The position numbers and the translations under genes were made by a program. Below the pieces are notes generated by a model. The model saw only the letters and a list, made by a program, of their open reading frames with translations. It was not told the origin of the DNA and made no database searches. A stretch of DNA of 26,240 nt from Pezizomycotina sp. ARF18 (taxonomy: Eukaryota > Ascomycota): the NCBI GenBank assembly GCA_002224055.1, contig AZLU01000018.1, positions 1 to 26,240 on the forward strand, written 5' to 3'. This document shows, piece after piece, positions 8,969 through 18,624 of this stretch. How positions within the stretch are numbered: position 1 is the stretch's first letter; the number at the start of each line of letters is the position of its first letter.

Positions 8969-10568
8969 ATGCGCCAACGAAAGGCCTCCTCTTCGTAACA
9001 ATGCAACCGCACGATTCCCTACCGCCGTCAAAATTCCACGACTGGTACAAACAACGAGCACGGCCCACCGGCTCCGCTTCAATTCCATCTTCGCCAAACG
9101 GTTCAGGTAAAGCCAACGACGGCGAAAAGCCGGAATGGCTGGCTATATACGACGTCCACGATATGTCCGAGATGGTAAAGAACCGTACGTTTCCATCAAA
9201 ACCACCGGTGCAATCACAACGGAGCGCGATGCGATGAAGAGATCAGCGTCGATAGGCGTTTTACGACCTCGTGAGGAGAAATCCCGCGGTGAAATTTTAT
9301 AAAGACGGTGGAAGTTGGTAATGAGGGAGGGAGAGTAAGCTTGTTGTCGTAAGCTTGCGATACATGGTGGAAGAAGGAAGAGTTAGAGAAGTGTATAGGG
9401 AGGAGCATATGGAACTACTTTCTAAAGTACCTGGGTGGAGACGGAGTCGGTTGTTCGTAAATTCTACAGTGGACGAGAATCCGTTCGGTACGGAGTACGT
9501 CGGCGTTCACGATTACGATGCGAGTAATGGATTAGGTGGTGAAGAGTTTAAAGCTGCGGTGAGTACGCCGTGGCACGATAGAATCTTCGAGGAAGTCGTG
9601 AAGAGGCGGTACAGAAGGACGTACGACTTATACTACACCTTCGTCCCGCGCCGCGCGATATCGCGAATGCAGCGGAAGAATTTACAAGCCACGACGGCAA
9701 AACTACAACCGGAAACGGCGTTATACAATCCTGCATCACTACGAACGACGGCGTCGAATATCGTACAAACTCGAAGGGAACGGGGATGTACGCGCACCCC
9801 TAATAGTGCTTGTAATTCCATTCTAGTAGATTGGGGTATATGGGACACCTTCATCACGGACTTCTTCTCTAACGAGGAAAATAAAAAATATAGAATCTAC
9901 GCTTTCAAAACCGCGGCGGACGGCGGACTGTGGACAGCGAGCGATTAATATGGACGTACTAGCGTCTGATGTATTACCCTGTTAGATGCGTTACGGGTTA
10001 AGCCAAAGCAGCGGCTGTAATAGGCGTGAGCATGGGCGGCGCGACGGCGCTCAACGTCGCGCTGAAGTACCCGAGCGGATATCGTGTTTTATATCCTGCG
10101 ATACAAACTCTCACGCGCCTGAAAGCATCGAAAGGCATGGGGGAGCGCATCGCCATATCCGAGAAGGAAAACGCACCGGCGAATATTGTCGGCGAGCAAC
10201 TGGCAGAAGCGACCGTACGGCGGTGGTTCGTAAAGGAAGCTTCGACGGCGGGAGAAACAGAAGGAATCGAGAAGGTGAAAGAGATGGTCAAGAGTAATAG
10301 TTTACGGGGTTTAAGAGGAGCGTGAAGCGCTGTTCGCGTACGATATGAGAGAGGAGATGAAGGGGAGTAGTGTTAGGGTGCGTTCTTCGTTGGGTCGGGA
10401 TGGAATACTGCCGGATACTATGAAGACTATGGCGGCGGGGCTAAAGACAGTGGGGAGTATGTTGTATGACGGCGCTGGGCATTGCCGATGGTTGAGCAGC
10501 CTAAGGCGGTTGCGGGTGAGGTTACGAGGTTCCTTGTGGGTAATGAGTGCGATACGATTTTAGATTAG
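8969..10568 (+). CDS. EthD-like plus alpha/beta-hydrolase fusion (3-oxoadipate enol-lactonase type)
   Basis: The N-terminal half looks like two EthD/dimeric-barrel modules: GLLFVTMQPHDS, KFHDWYxxxxGPTR and EKPEWLAIYDVHDMSEMVKN, then MVEEGRVREVYREEHMELLS, KVPGWRRSRLFVNSTV, GTEYVGVHDY and STPWHDRIFEEVVK. The C-terminal half is an alpha/beta hydrolase: SNSILVDWGIWDTFITDFFS, IGVSMGGATALNVALKYP (nucleophile Ser codon 10029-10031), FISCDTNSHAPES, ATVRRWFVKE, GRDGILPDTMK (probable acid Asp 10399-10401) and GAGH (His codon 10480-10482), then PMVEQPKAVAGEVTRFL. Stop TAG is at 10566-10568. About 533 codons, no intron seen. I start at ATG 8969, because the frame giving GLLFVTMQP begins upstream of the in-frame ATG at 9001 and needs one missing base right after the ATG. 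The family hydrolyses enol-lactones or carboxymuconolactone; the exact substrate is inferred from neighbours. Confidence 0.83.
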
Positions 10569-11600
10569 AATCTCAACGATCGATAGGAATTTTCTCACGT
10601 TTATAGTCGTTTCATTTCGCGATCTCGTCGTCAAAAACTCGATTGTTGTGACACTGCCACACATAGTGCCGCATTTCCTTTTTGAACAATGTATTGACGA
10701 GGCGAATGTACAATATTATATTGGCAAAGATTATAGACTTATCAACAAACAATTCCGTTACTCAATCGATTCTTGTCATTAATTTCAAACACCCCTCTTT
10801 CGAGCGCAAACCGCAACATCTACGGCATCGCATACCAAGAGGACTTTTTTGCTATAAACTACAATGAGGTCGTTTTGATTTGTTGAGGAACACAAACCCA
10901 CCAACCATCTCGGCCCGATGTCGCCATTCTCCGCAAAAAAGACCGGTACCGTCGGCGATACCTCTAGGCGGTGGATGCGGAGCTCCGAGGGCCTGTTTTT
11001 CAAGGTTTCTGCAAAGCTGCTTTAAGGCGTCGCTAAAAACGTTAAACCCTCGCCAACACGCCAACAAGTGTGCCCTCTCGAGAATCCCAGCATCTCACAA
11101 AGATTTTAACTTCCTTGCTCGAAACCCCCCTCTTTCCCTGCTCTTTTCTGCATGAGACGAAAAAAAAAATTTAATTTAATTAAAATAATTAGCAACAATA
11201 ATGAACTGGGAATCCTCAACGGAATCCTAGCGCATGGTACATCATGGCCATCCATGCATACTTCCTTTCTGCTATTGGGAACGGAAGAAGCCGCCCTTCC
11301 TTGCGTCGAGGACGAGGAAGGGTGGGAAAGTGGAGTTGGTTTTTCCTGGCCTTGGGGATATTACTGCCCTCGGGTTGCCATGCTTGTTCGAGGATTTAAC
11401 TCGATGCTGTGAAACTTTACTCCATCTCCACGCCCAAATCTTGTTATAAGGATGGATTGCCGCCCCGCTTCTTAAACTTTCGCACAGGAAGCATTTCGAT
11501 CAACCTTATAGCAAATCGCCTTCTCTCTGTTCGAAAGATTCTGATCTTACTTACCTATTATACCTTTTTTTTTTTTTTTTTTTTGTGGTGGCTGGACGTC
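10569..11600. other. Intergenic region upstream of the MFS permease
   Basis: 1.0 kb after the hydrolase stop and before the permease ATG. It contains an A/T-rich block (11160-11192) and a T tract directly upstream of the permease start (about 11565-11584). GC-rich patches near 10905-10985 contain several CGG/CCG triplets of the kind bound by Zn2Cys6 regulators, but I see no convincing inverted pair. No ORF here is supported. Confidence 0.45.
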
Positions 11601-13556
11601 ATGGCTGCGAACTCTGAGAGGAGCGAGCAGTTGGCTGCTCAGAATGCCGATATAAAGAATAATGACCGTTCGAGCGAAGACGCCGAAGGCGGCGCCGATA
11701 TCGCGTCGGACGCTGAGGTCGCTAGAGTATACAGGTACGCTTTTCTTCTTTTTCGCGCAATTGATTCAAAATACCTTTCTTTCCTGGCATTTCAATTATG
11801 TTCCCTATAGATGCTAACATCTCTCATCTCTACCACAGAAAACTCGATTACCGTATCATCCCGGGTACCTAATCCCCACACCCACGTTCTCAATTCACAA
11901 CCAAAACTAACCAATCAAACAGCTCTATGGACGCTGTACTTCCTCTGCTCCGCCATCCGCGGCAACGTCGGTCTCTCGCTCACGATGAACATATCGCCGG
12001 CCACTCGCTGGGGCAGAATCTAGGCTTGAATGCGCACCAGATCAGTACCGATTGGCTCTCTTCTACGTCGGTTACTGCGCCTTCGAGGTCCCCGCGAACC
12101 TCATCATGTCGCGCATGAGCCCGCACGCCTGGATGAGCCGCATTGTTCTCGCCGTGGGGGTTGTGGGTGCTTGCTTCGCTGCGCTGTCGGCGACTTGGAA
12201 TTGTAGTACGTACCCACAACACTCCAGACTGCAAGAAAAAACCAGATATCGAAATTGACTCTCTTTATAGTCTCCTCCGCCTCCTCCTCGGAATCGTCGA
12301 AGCAGGGTTGTGGCCCGGAATGTCTACTACCTAACCCTCTTCTATCCTCCCTCCCACATCGGCAAGCGCATCGGCTACTACTTCACCGCAGCACAAGTTT
12401 CCGCCGCCGTCGTGGGCCTCGTATCCGCCGGTTTCCAAAAAGATGGACGGCGACGGCGGGTTGACGGGCTACAAGTGGATGTTCCTACTTTACGGCCTCA
12501 TAACCGTCGTAAACGGTATTTCGCTTCTCTGGTGGTTACCCGACAGACCCGTTGCTCCGGAGAAGAAAGGAAAAGGTCGTGGTACTTGAAGTTCCTACCG
12601 CGCCAGCCGCCCGCCCTTTCCGATCCGAGGGATCAGAGGATTCATTATGAGGAGTTGAAGAGGGTTTATCACCCGCCGATGTGGACATTGAAGGATTTGC
12701 TGAAGTTTTCTTGGATTGGAGGGTTTGGCCACTCGTTGTCATGTACTTTGGCGTCGTCGGTGTGGGAATCGGCGTGCAGAATTACGGGACGCTGATTATT
12801 AAGGCGACGAATCCGAATCTTAACGGGATCGATTTGAGTTTGCTGTTTGCGCCGATTTGGATCGTATGTTTGAACACTCACCTGCCCAGACAAGAAGTTT
12901 TTAGAGTTAATGGTTTTTTGTCAGATGGACCTCATCGCAATCCTGATCGTTACGCCGATATCGGACCGCTTCCACAAGCACAGGGCGCTGTTCTTCTCCG
13001 TCCCCGTCGTCCTACAGATCGTCGGTCTCGTTGTTGTATCGTACGGTCAGCACCCGTGGCCAAGATACGTTGGTCTCCTCATCGTTGGTTTCGGTCTCGG
13101 ACCTACGGTACCCATCGCCATGACTTGGCAAAGTAAAACCTCCTTACCCATCCCCCCCCCACCTTCCCACTAGAAACAACGAAACATCCTGAATTAAGCT
13201 CATTGAAAAACAAACAGTGAAATCTTCCAACCCCGCCACGGCGAAGTAGGCGTCGCCGCGCATCCGCTCTCGTGTCGGCCTCGGTAACCTTGGTCAGTAA
13301 CGACGACGTACGCCCTCTACGAGGGCTGGGCGTCCGACGCCGTCCGGGGACCGAACCAGTACCACAAGAGCAACCTCGTCATGATCGGCATACTCGTGTT
13401 GAGTATTCTTAGCAGTATCGTGCTTACAGTATTGCTGCGCGTTTTCGATAAGGAACATGCGCCGGTTATTGTGCTCGATCAGGCTGCGAGGAGGCAAAAC
13501 GAGAGCGGGAGAGTGGGATTAAGAAGCCGAAGTTCCTTTCGAAGGCTGTCAATTGA
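11601..13556 (+). CDS. MFS permease, Dal5/allantoate-type anion:cation symporter
   Basis: Plasma-membrane importer of the fungal ACS subfamily, whose members carry small carboxylates, vitamins and ureido compounds. The start MAANSERSEQLAAQNADIKN is at 11601. Five introns are visible: 11735-11838, 11865-11922, 12206-12270, 12864-12924 and 13133-13217. Exons read KLDYRIIP/ALWTLYFLCSAIRGNVG, GHSLGQNLGLNAHQIS, ALFYVGYCAFEVPANLIMSR, MSPHAWMSRIVLAVGVVGAC, LLRLLLGIVEAGLWPGM, YPPSHIGKRIGYYFTAAQVS, AAVVGLVSAGFQK, GYKWMFLLYGLITVV, MDLIAILIVTPISDRFHKHR, GLLIVGFGLGPTVPIAMTWQ, EIFQPRHGEVGVAA and NQYHKSNLVMIGILVL, i.e. about twelve helices over about 530 codons. The stop is taken as TGA 13554-13556 (frame KKPKFLSKAVN); the neighbouring frame would end at 13572. 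About eight single-base indels are implied, one of them an extra A near 12438. Its location suggests uptake of an aromatic or carboxylic acid; this is inference. Confidence 0.9.
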
Positions 13557-13951
13557 GTACATGATAAGGTGAGAATGTTAGAGATGTAGAGATTGAGGGG
13601 ATATAAGGGAGGTGACTTGGAGGAGGAAGGTGGAGGGGAGTGTATAATGGCGGAAAGGAAAATAGTACATAGCTATCTTTTATATTCACTTCGAGATAAG
13701 TGCGACTTTCAATGTATATAAATTTTTAATACAAAAGTCTGGCTTCAATATTGCTGTTCTTGAACAATCGTCAGCTTCTACGAGTTAGCATGCCGTTTGA
13801 GATCTGTCAGAAGCACCGTCTCTATTTGGTTTCCGACTTTATCCCATGCAGGTAAGATATAATTTACAAACAGACATTAAAGAACCAAAAACGCCTTGCT
13901 GTCAAGATTTTTCTAGAATTCTGAGTGTTTTGCTATTCTCTTGAGCCTTAC
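13557..13951. other. Intergenic region between convergent MFS and RRP4 genes
   Basis: About 395 bp, AT-rich, holding the two 3' ends. An AT-rich stretch around 13715-13733 could serve 3'-end formation of the permease mRNA. No gene or structure is visible. Confidence 0.4.
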
Positions 13952-15055
13952 TTAACTCATCCTCATCCTCGCCAGGGCCACATCCACGATCCTCTTCCCC
14001 GCGACGCCCTCAGGCCCACCGTGTCCCCACTCCATCCCATCCAGATCCTCCTCCAGCGCAGCTTCGTACCAAATTCAGACTCTGCTCGTCCACCTTAACA
14101 TTCCACCTAACAAGCGCCCTGATAACGCACGCGAGCCTCGAAATCTCCTCCTCGTCTGCATGCTAATCTCATCGTTAACGTTCGAGTACATCTCCTCACT
14201 CGCTCCTCCTCCAACCGCGTAATCGGAACGACCCTACTGCTATCCCCTCCGCCGCCTGAAGATAGCAGTAGAACTCGCCGCTCCCGCGTTCGGAACGGTG
14301 TGCTTCGCGATCCATATGTAGCTGTTCACGCCGAGTACTACGTCCACTTCATCCCCGCCGTTCGCGGTCGGTATGGTTAAATGTGCGATTTTATACGCCG
14401 GACCATGCCCGCTTTTACTTTCAGGAACATCCCGTTGCGTAATTTCCCGTACTTTAGGGAGCGGGTGTGTAAGCTCGCCGCGCCGTCTTGGAATAAAGAT
14501 TGTACTTCTGCGACGAGGAGGTCGCCTTCGCTGAAGAACGTGCGTATTTGTAACTCGTCCGTGCTCGTGCGCTTGCGCAGTATTCCGCCGGGTAAGTTTA
14601 TGCTAGACAGTAATAACTGCGCCGAGTGCGGCGCGCCGATGTCGACTTTCCACCGCTTGCTCTGTACTTCCGTTATCCGGCCCACGACAGGTCGCTATCT
14701 CGGGGTGGTACCGCGCGCGCAAAGCGTTGACGGAGAGGAGCTTGTTCGTTTTACGATCGTGCCGCGAGGGATGACGCGATGGATTGCTGCGATGGATCGT
14801 CGGGGAGGGGAGCAGGTATGTGCCGTGGCCGCGCATCCATTGGGGTCGTCGGTTACTATTTCGCCGGGGGTGACGATGGACGTTCCGGCGGCGACGGTGC
14901 TGCGGCCCCGGTTGATGCGGACTTCGGAGGACGGCAGGGAGACGCCACCATGTTCGTGTCGCCTTCGGCGTCGGAGTAGGAGGGCGATCCGGCGCCACTG
15001 CCGTCGAGGGCTTCACTGAGGAACGGGGCGGTTCTTCGATTGTTATGTACGGCAT
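13952..15055 (-). CDS. RRP4: Exosome complex subunit Rrp4
   Basis: Cap subunit of the RNA exosome, with N-terminal, S1 and KH domains, in nucleus and cytoplasm. The start [20 protein letters not shown] is at 15055; an in-frame upstream open stretch to 15205 is not part of the protein. Diagnostic segments in order: [136 protein letters not shown] (S1), then [47 protein letters not shown] and [19 protein letters not shown] (KH), with stop TAA at 13954-13952. About 368 codons, no intron needed. Several single-base losses interrupt the frame (for example near 14385, 14190 and 14940). Its divergent partner is the membrane-protein gene at 15327. Confidence 0.94.
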
Positions 15056-15326
15056 CGTGTGGTTGGTTTGTCGTGAGGAAGAGTGGTGAGAAGGTTGAAA
15101 GTTGAATCTTTCCTTTGTGCGGCTAAAATTTTTGAGGTTTGCTTTGTGAGGCTCACGAAATTTTCCTGACCACCAATAATTGTTCGAATTCTTTAACCCC
15201 ACCAAAATCCACTACTTTTATCGAACCGACCACATACAGCACTCCTCCAGGATCTACCTCTATCGTCATCAATTGACCTGAAATAAAGCTGTTGTAGCTC
15301 ATTCTACTGTGCATATTTCCTCAGAG
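15056..15326. promoter_or_regulatory. Divergent promoter region, RRP4 / membrane protein gene
   Basis: 271 bp between the start codons at 15055 (minus) and 15327 (plus). It is compact and must serve both genes. No specific element was recognised. Confidence 0.45.
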
Positions 15327-16735
15327 ATGGCTTCGAGAAGCATCTCTTCGGTATTCACTTCTGCGAAGCAGCTAGAGTCTCGTCGAGAACGAGATCGTTC
15401 CGACCGTCCCTCTCTGCCCGGAGACTCCTGTCAACCGCAGCTGCCCAGCAACGGCCACTATCACATGCGACGCGCGATATTGTCTCGAAATCGACGGCAA
15501 GGCCGCTTCCTTACTTAATTCTACGAACAAACTACCGCCGCTACGCACATACATCAGCCGAAAAGGACCCCGCTCAGGCCCCCACCGCAGAAACCACGAC
15601 GATCATCGAGGCAACCGGCGGCAGCGTCTACACTTCCAATGACATCAGAGACCTAGAAAAGCTCATGGCAGCGATCGACCGCAATTTATTCAAAGAGGCG
15701 GCGAAGGTTCTGCCCCGGGAAGAACAGGTCATCGACGCCCTCAGCGCCTTGCAGCGGTACGCTCTCAAGCTGAAGTCCACCGAGAGCTCCAGGTCCGCCG
15801 CATCCCACATGACCGAAGGATCCGCATCAGCGATCCTCTCGTTCGCCGGTAGCTCCTCGACTGCAACAGAACCGGACTCACAAGCGACATCAACGAAGCA
15901 GATTGGAAAGGGCGGAAGGCGCTATCGTCGACGACGCAGGCGCAGATCGAAGCGAAGGAGAACCCGCCGATTCATCCAGTAATGGACGTAGCGTACAACA
16001 TCCTCTCACACCCGTCTGTATTTATTTCTCCGGACGTGCTCTCGGCGTACGTCTCCCTCGCGGCAACAGTCCGCGACCCTTCGACTATCCCGTCCATGTT
16101 CCGCAAGTACGCCAACAAACCCATCCTCTCCTCCCCGGACGCTAAACCGTCGAAACCGAACCCCAACGCCGCGAAATTCTCCATACCGCTAGATACAGCA
16201 AAAGCAGCGCTCGAAGTAGCTATAGCAGCGCGAAACCTACCGAAGGCGCTGGAAATAGTAGATACGTCCGTCGGCGCGAAGGCGTTCCTCCGCCGGAAGA
16301 CGATGACGCAGGTCGTACCCTTCTGGACGCTCTGCGGCGTCGTACCCGTGGGATTATGGAAGATAGCGTCGTGGCTAGCAACGTACGATAATAACTTCTT
16401 ACATTCTACGGCGACGGGTTGGGCTTTTACGTTGCTGTGCTGTTATACGGTGTATACGGGTACGATAGGTATGACGGCGCTGCTGACGTATAATGATCAT
16501 ATGTTGAGGGTTACTTGGATTCCGGGTTTCCGTTGAGGGAGAGGTGGTATATGGAGGAGCAGAGGAGGATGGCGGATAAAGTTGCCATGGCGTGGGGTTT
16601 CCAGAACGCGCAGGAGTGGGGGTTGGAGTCAGGGTGGGAGTGGCAGTATTTGAGGCACTGGTGCGGCGTTAGGGCATGATAGTGGACGATTCTACGGTGC
16701 TGGAGGCGAAGGAGATACGCATTGGAGGTCATTGA
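15327..16735 (+). CDS. Probable mitochondrial two-pass membrane protein, unidentified
   Basis: The start MASRSISSVFTSAKQLESRR is followed by a Ser/Arg/Ala-rich, acid-poor leader that looks like a mitochondrial presequence. Next come helical segments (SNDIRDLEKLMAAIDRNLFK, EEQVIDALSALQRYALKLK) and a variable Ser/Thr-rich linker. In other frames follow PPIHPVMDVAYNILSHPSVF, DVLSAYVSLAATVRDPSTIP, SMFRKYANKPILSS, KFSIPLDTAKAALEVAIAAR, NLPKALEIVDTSVGAKAFLR, two membrane spans (VPFWTLCGVVPVGLWKIASW and TGWAFTLLCCYTVYTGTIGM), then a conserved-looking tail with EEQRRMADKVAMAWGFQNAQ and EWQYLRHWCGVRGMIV. The repeated paired helices resemble PPR/TPR-like units. The stop is uncertain: TGA 16733-16735 in one frame, or TAA 16767-16769 in the frame ending LEVIEKGVWIYNYSK. 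I cannot name the family; a role in mitochondrial gene expression or respiratory-complex assembly is only a guess. Confidence 0.62.
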
Positions 16736-18624
16736 GAAGGGTGTGTGGATTTACAACTATAGTAAGTAAATGTTTTTCAAGCTATATTATCTTGATACGA
16801 TCTTAGAGCTACTTGACAAGTGCAGATCCCTCTCCGTATTTCTTTTCTTCCTTTTCTTCCATCCTCAATTTCTTCCCTTATCCCCCCCATTTCACAAAGG
16901 GAATCAGCCATTACCTCTAGTCCATTCGAAATATTGCATATTTTTATAATAAAATCAATACCACCACAGCTCATGTTAAGATTTCATATGAACATTCAAT
17001 ATTTAGATGTCGCTGCTAACAGGCATTTAGTGATTCAAATACACCAAACTTTACACAAATCTGATTATAAATCCGACACTCTCGACTGAATGTATCATAG
17101 CTATCAATCAATAGTGATTCTATCAAATTTCACTAAATATATACATACATTTCGACTCGAAATCAAAGCAACTTGAGTGTTTGTTGGCTTTGCTCCCATG
17201 CAAAAATGGAATCTGGTGACCTTCATACAACAGCTTCCCTTTTTTCTCCACCGTTCTCCGCCCTCTGCTGTTTACTAACAATGATATATTTTTTCTCTCT
17301 TTTTTCTTTTCTTTTCATCCCCAACACCCCTGATCGTCCGGGCACGCATGATTTGCCTACTGAAACGCTAGCCTATAAGAGGAATAGTTGCACAAGCTTA
17401 CAGCTCATCCGAACGATTCCTTTTTTTTTCTTGTAATTTTTTTATTTTTTTATTTTTCTGTTTCCAAAAATATTATACGGAGAAGGAGAGAGAAAAAAAA
17501 AAAAAAAACCGAATGGAGAGAGCGGGAAAGGGAACAAACGAAACAGGTACTCCCGCATACACAACAGGAAAAAGGCATCACCAATGAGAAGAGAGACAAA
17601 AAAAAGAACAGCCTTGTTTACTCGACGAGGCTTCCGCGACACTGTCGCGATTCGTTATATTCGGTCGTCGTTATGTTTTTTTCTCTTAATTAGGAACTTT
17701 CCCCCAATGTGATGCTTTCTATTCAGCTTGGCTTTTTTTTTTTTTTGAAGGACCGTGTCTGATTCGATAGGATCAGCGGTCGTGATAATTTTTCAATCCT
17801 TTGCAGAGCTGAAGATGATGTAGTCGCCAAAAAAGCGCTTGCATACATTTTCCTTTCCAGGTATCAGGTGGCAGGCGTAGTACGTCGTTCTGCATCGGCG
17901 TCTTTCCTGCCCCCAATTTAGGACGTACTTAAGTAAGTGTATATCGGGACATTTAATTTCTATACGTAAACACGAGCGAACCAAGACGAGGTATTCCAGA
18001 CGTGTACCTTGTTTCGAGGGAAATAAAAGTAGAAAAGGGAGACGATTCTCATATATAGTATATAGTATTCGCTCTATATATATACTCTCCTCCTCCCATT
18101 ATTCTATTTTGTTCTGTTTATTTCTATTATCCTTCTTTACCCAATATCTGTAACATTTTTCCTCGAATATTTACACGACAGTCGGCTAAAGCTCTGCAAT
18201 CGTAGTATAAAATAAATATTTAGCGTGTAGTGGACCTCGAGTCCCGCCCCTCCTTTTTGCCCCAGGAAGAGCTCACCCTTTCAACCCAGAAAAAAAAAAT
18301 TTCAATTACCCCCACATATACATAACCCACACGACAGCAGGGAGACGGTATATCGACATAAAAACTGTCCATTTTGTCCTTACTACTCTCCTTTGGTTTA
18401 CTTATAAGCATTGCATACTGAACAGGTTCAGTCTGTCTTTGTTCTTGTTTAAAAGGAGAACATTCAGGCAGTGGGCGATATTTACTGCAATTGCTGTTCA
18501 AATCCATAGTGTTTTCAAACTTGAAAGCTACACATCCGTCGCCTTTCTCCTGTCTATTTCCCCTCCTTTCTCCCTCTTTTTTCCCGCATCACTAGGACCG
18601 CCACAGAATTTCTACCTCCTCAGC
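16736..18624. other. Long intergenic region
   Basis: 1.9 kb without a supportable gene. It is rich in homopolymers and pyrimidine tracts: about 17420-17455 T/A-rich, 17493-17508 poly-A, and 17733-17745 poly-T. TATATA-type simple sequence lies at 18051-18085. Open stretches on both strands are short and of low complexity. The last 100 bp before 18625 are pyrimidine-rich, as expected for a fungal leader. Confidence 0.45.

Noticed and set aside
11601-13556. Interpretation of the permease as a true pseudogene
   Set aside because: Five introns with good splice signals and uninterrupted family conservation across frames argue for sequencing error.
15056-15205. N-terminal extension of RRP4 (in-frame open stretch)
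   Set aside because: Low similarity to anything and upstream of the [10 protein letters not shown] start that fits the family.
15309-15326. GTG start for the membrane-protein gene
   Set aside because: The ATG at 15327 is in frame, better placed and begins the presequence-like leader.
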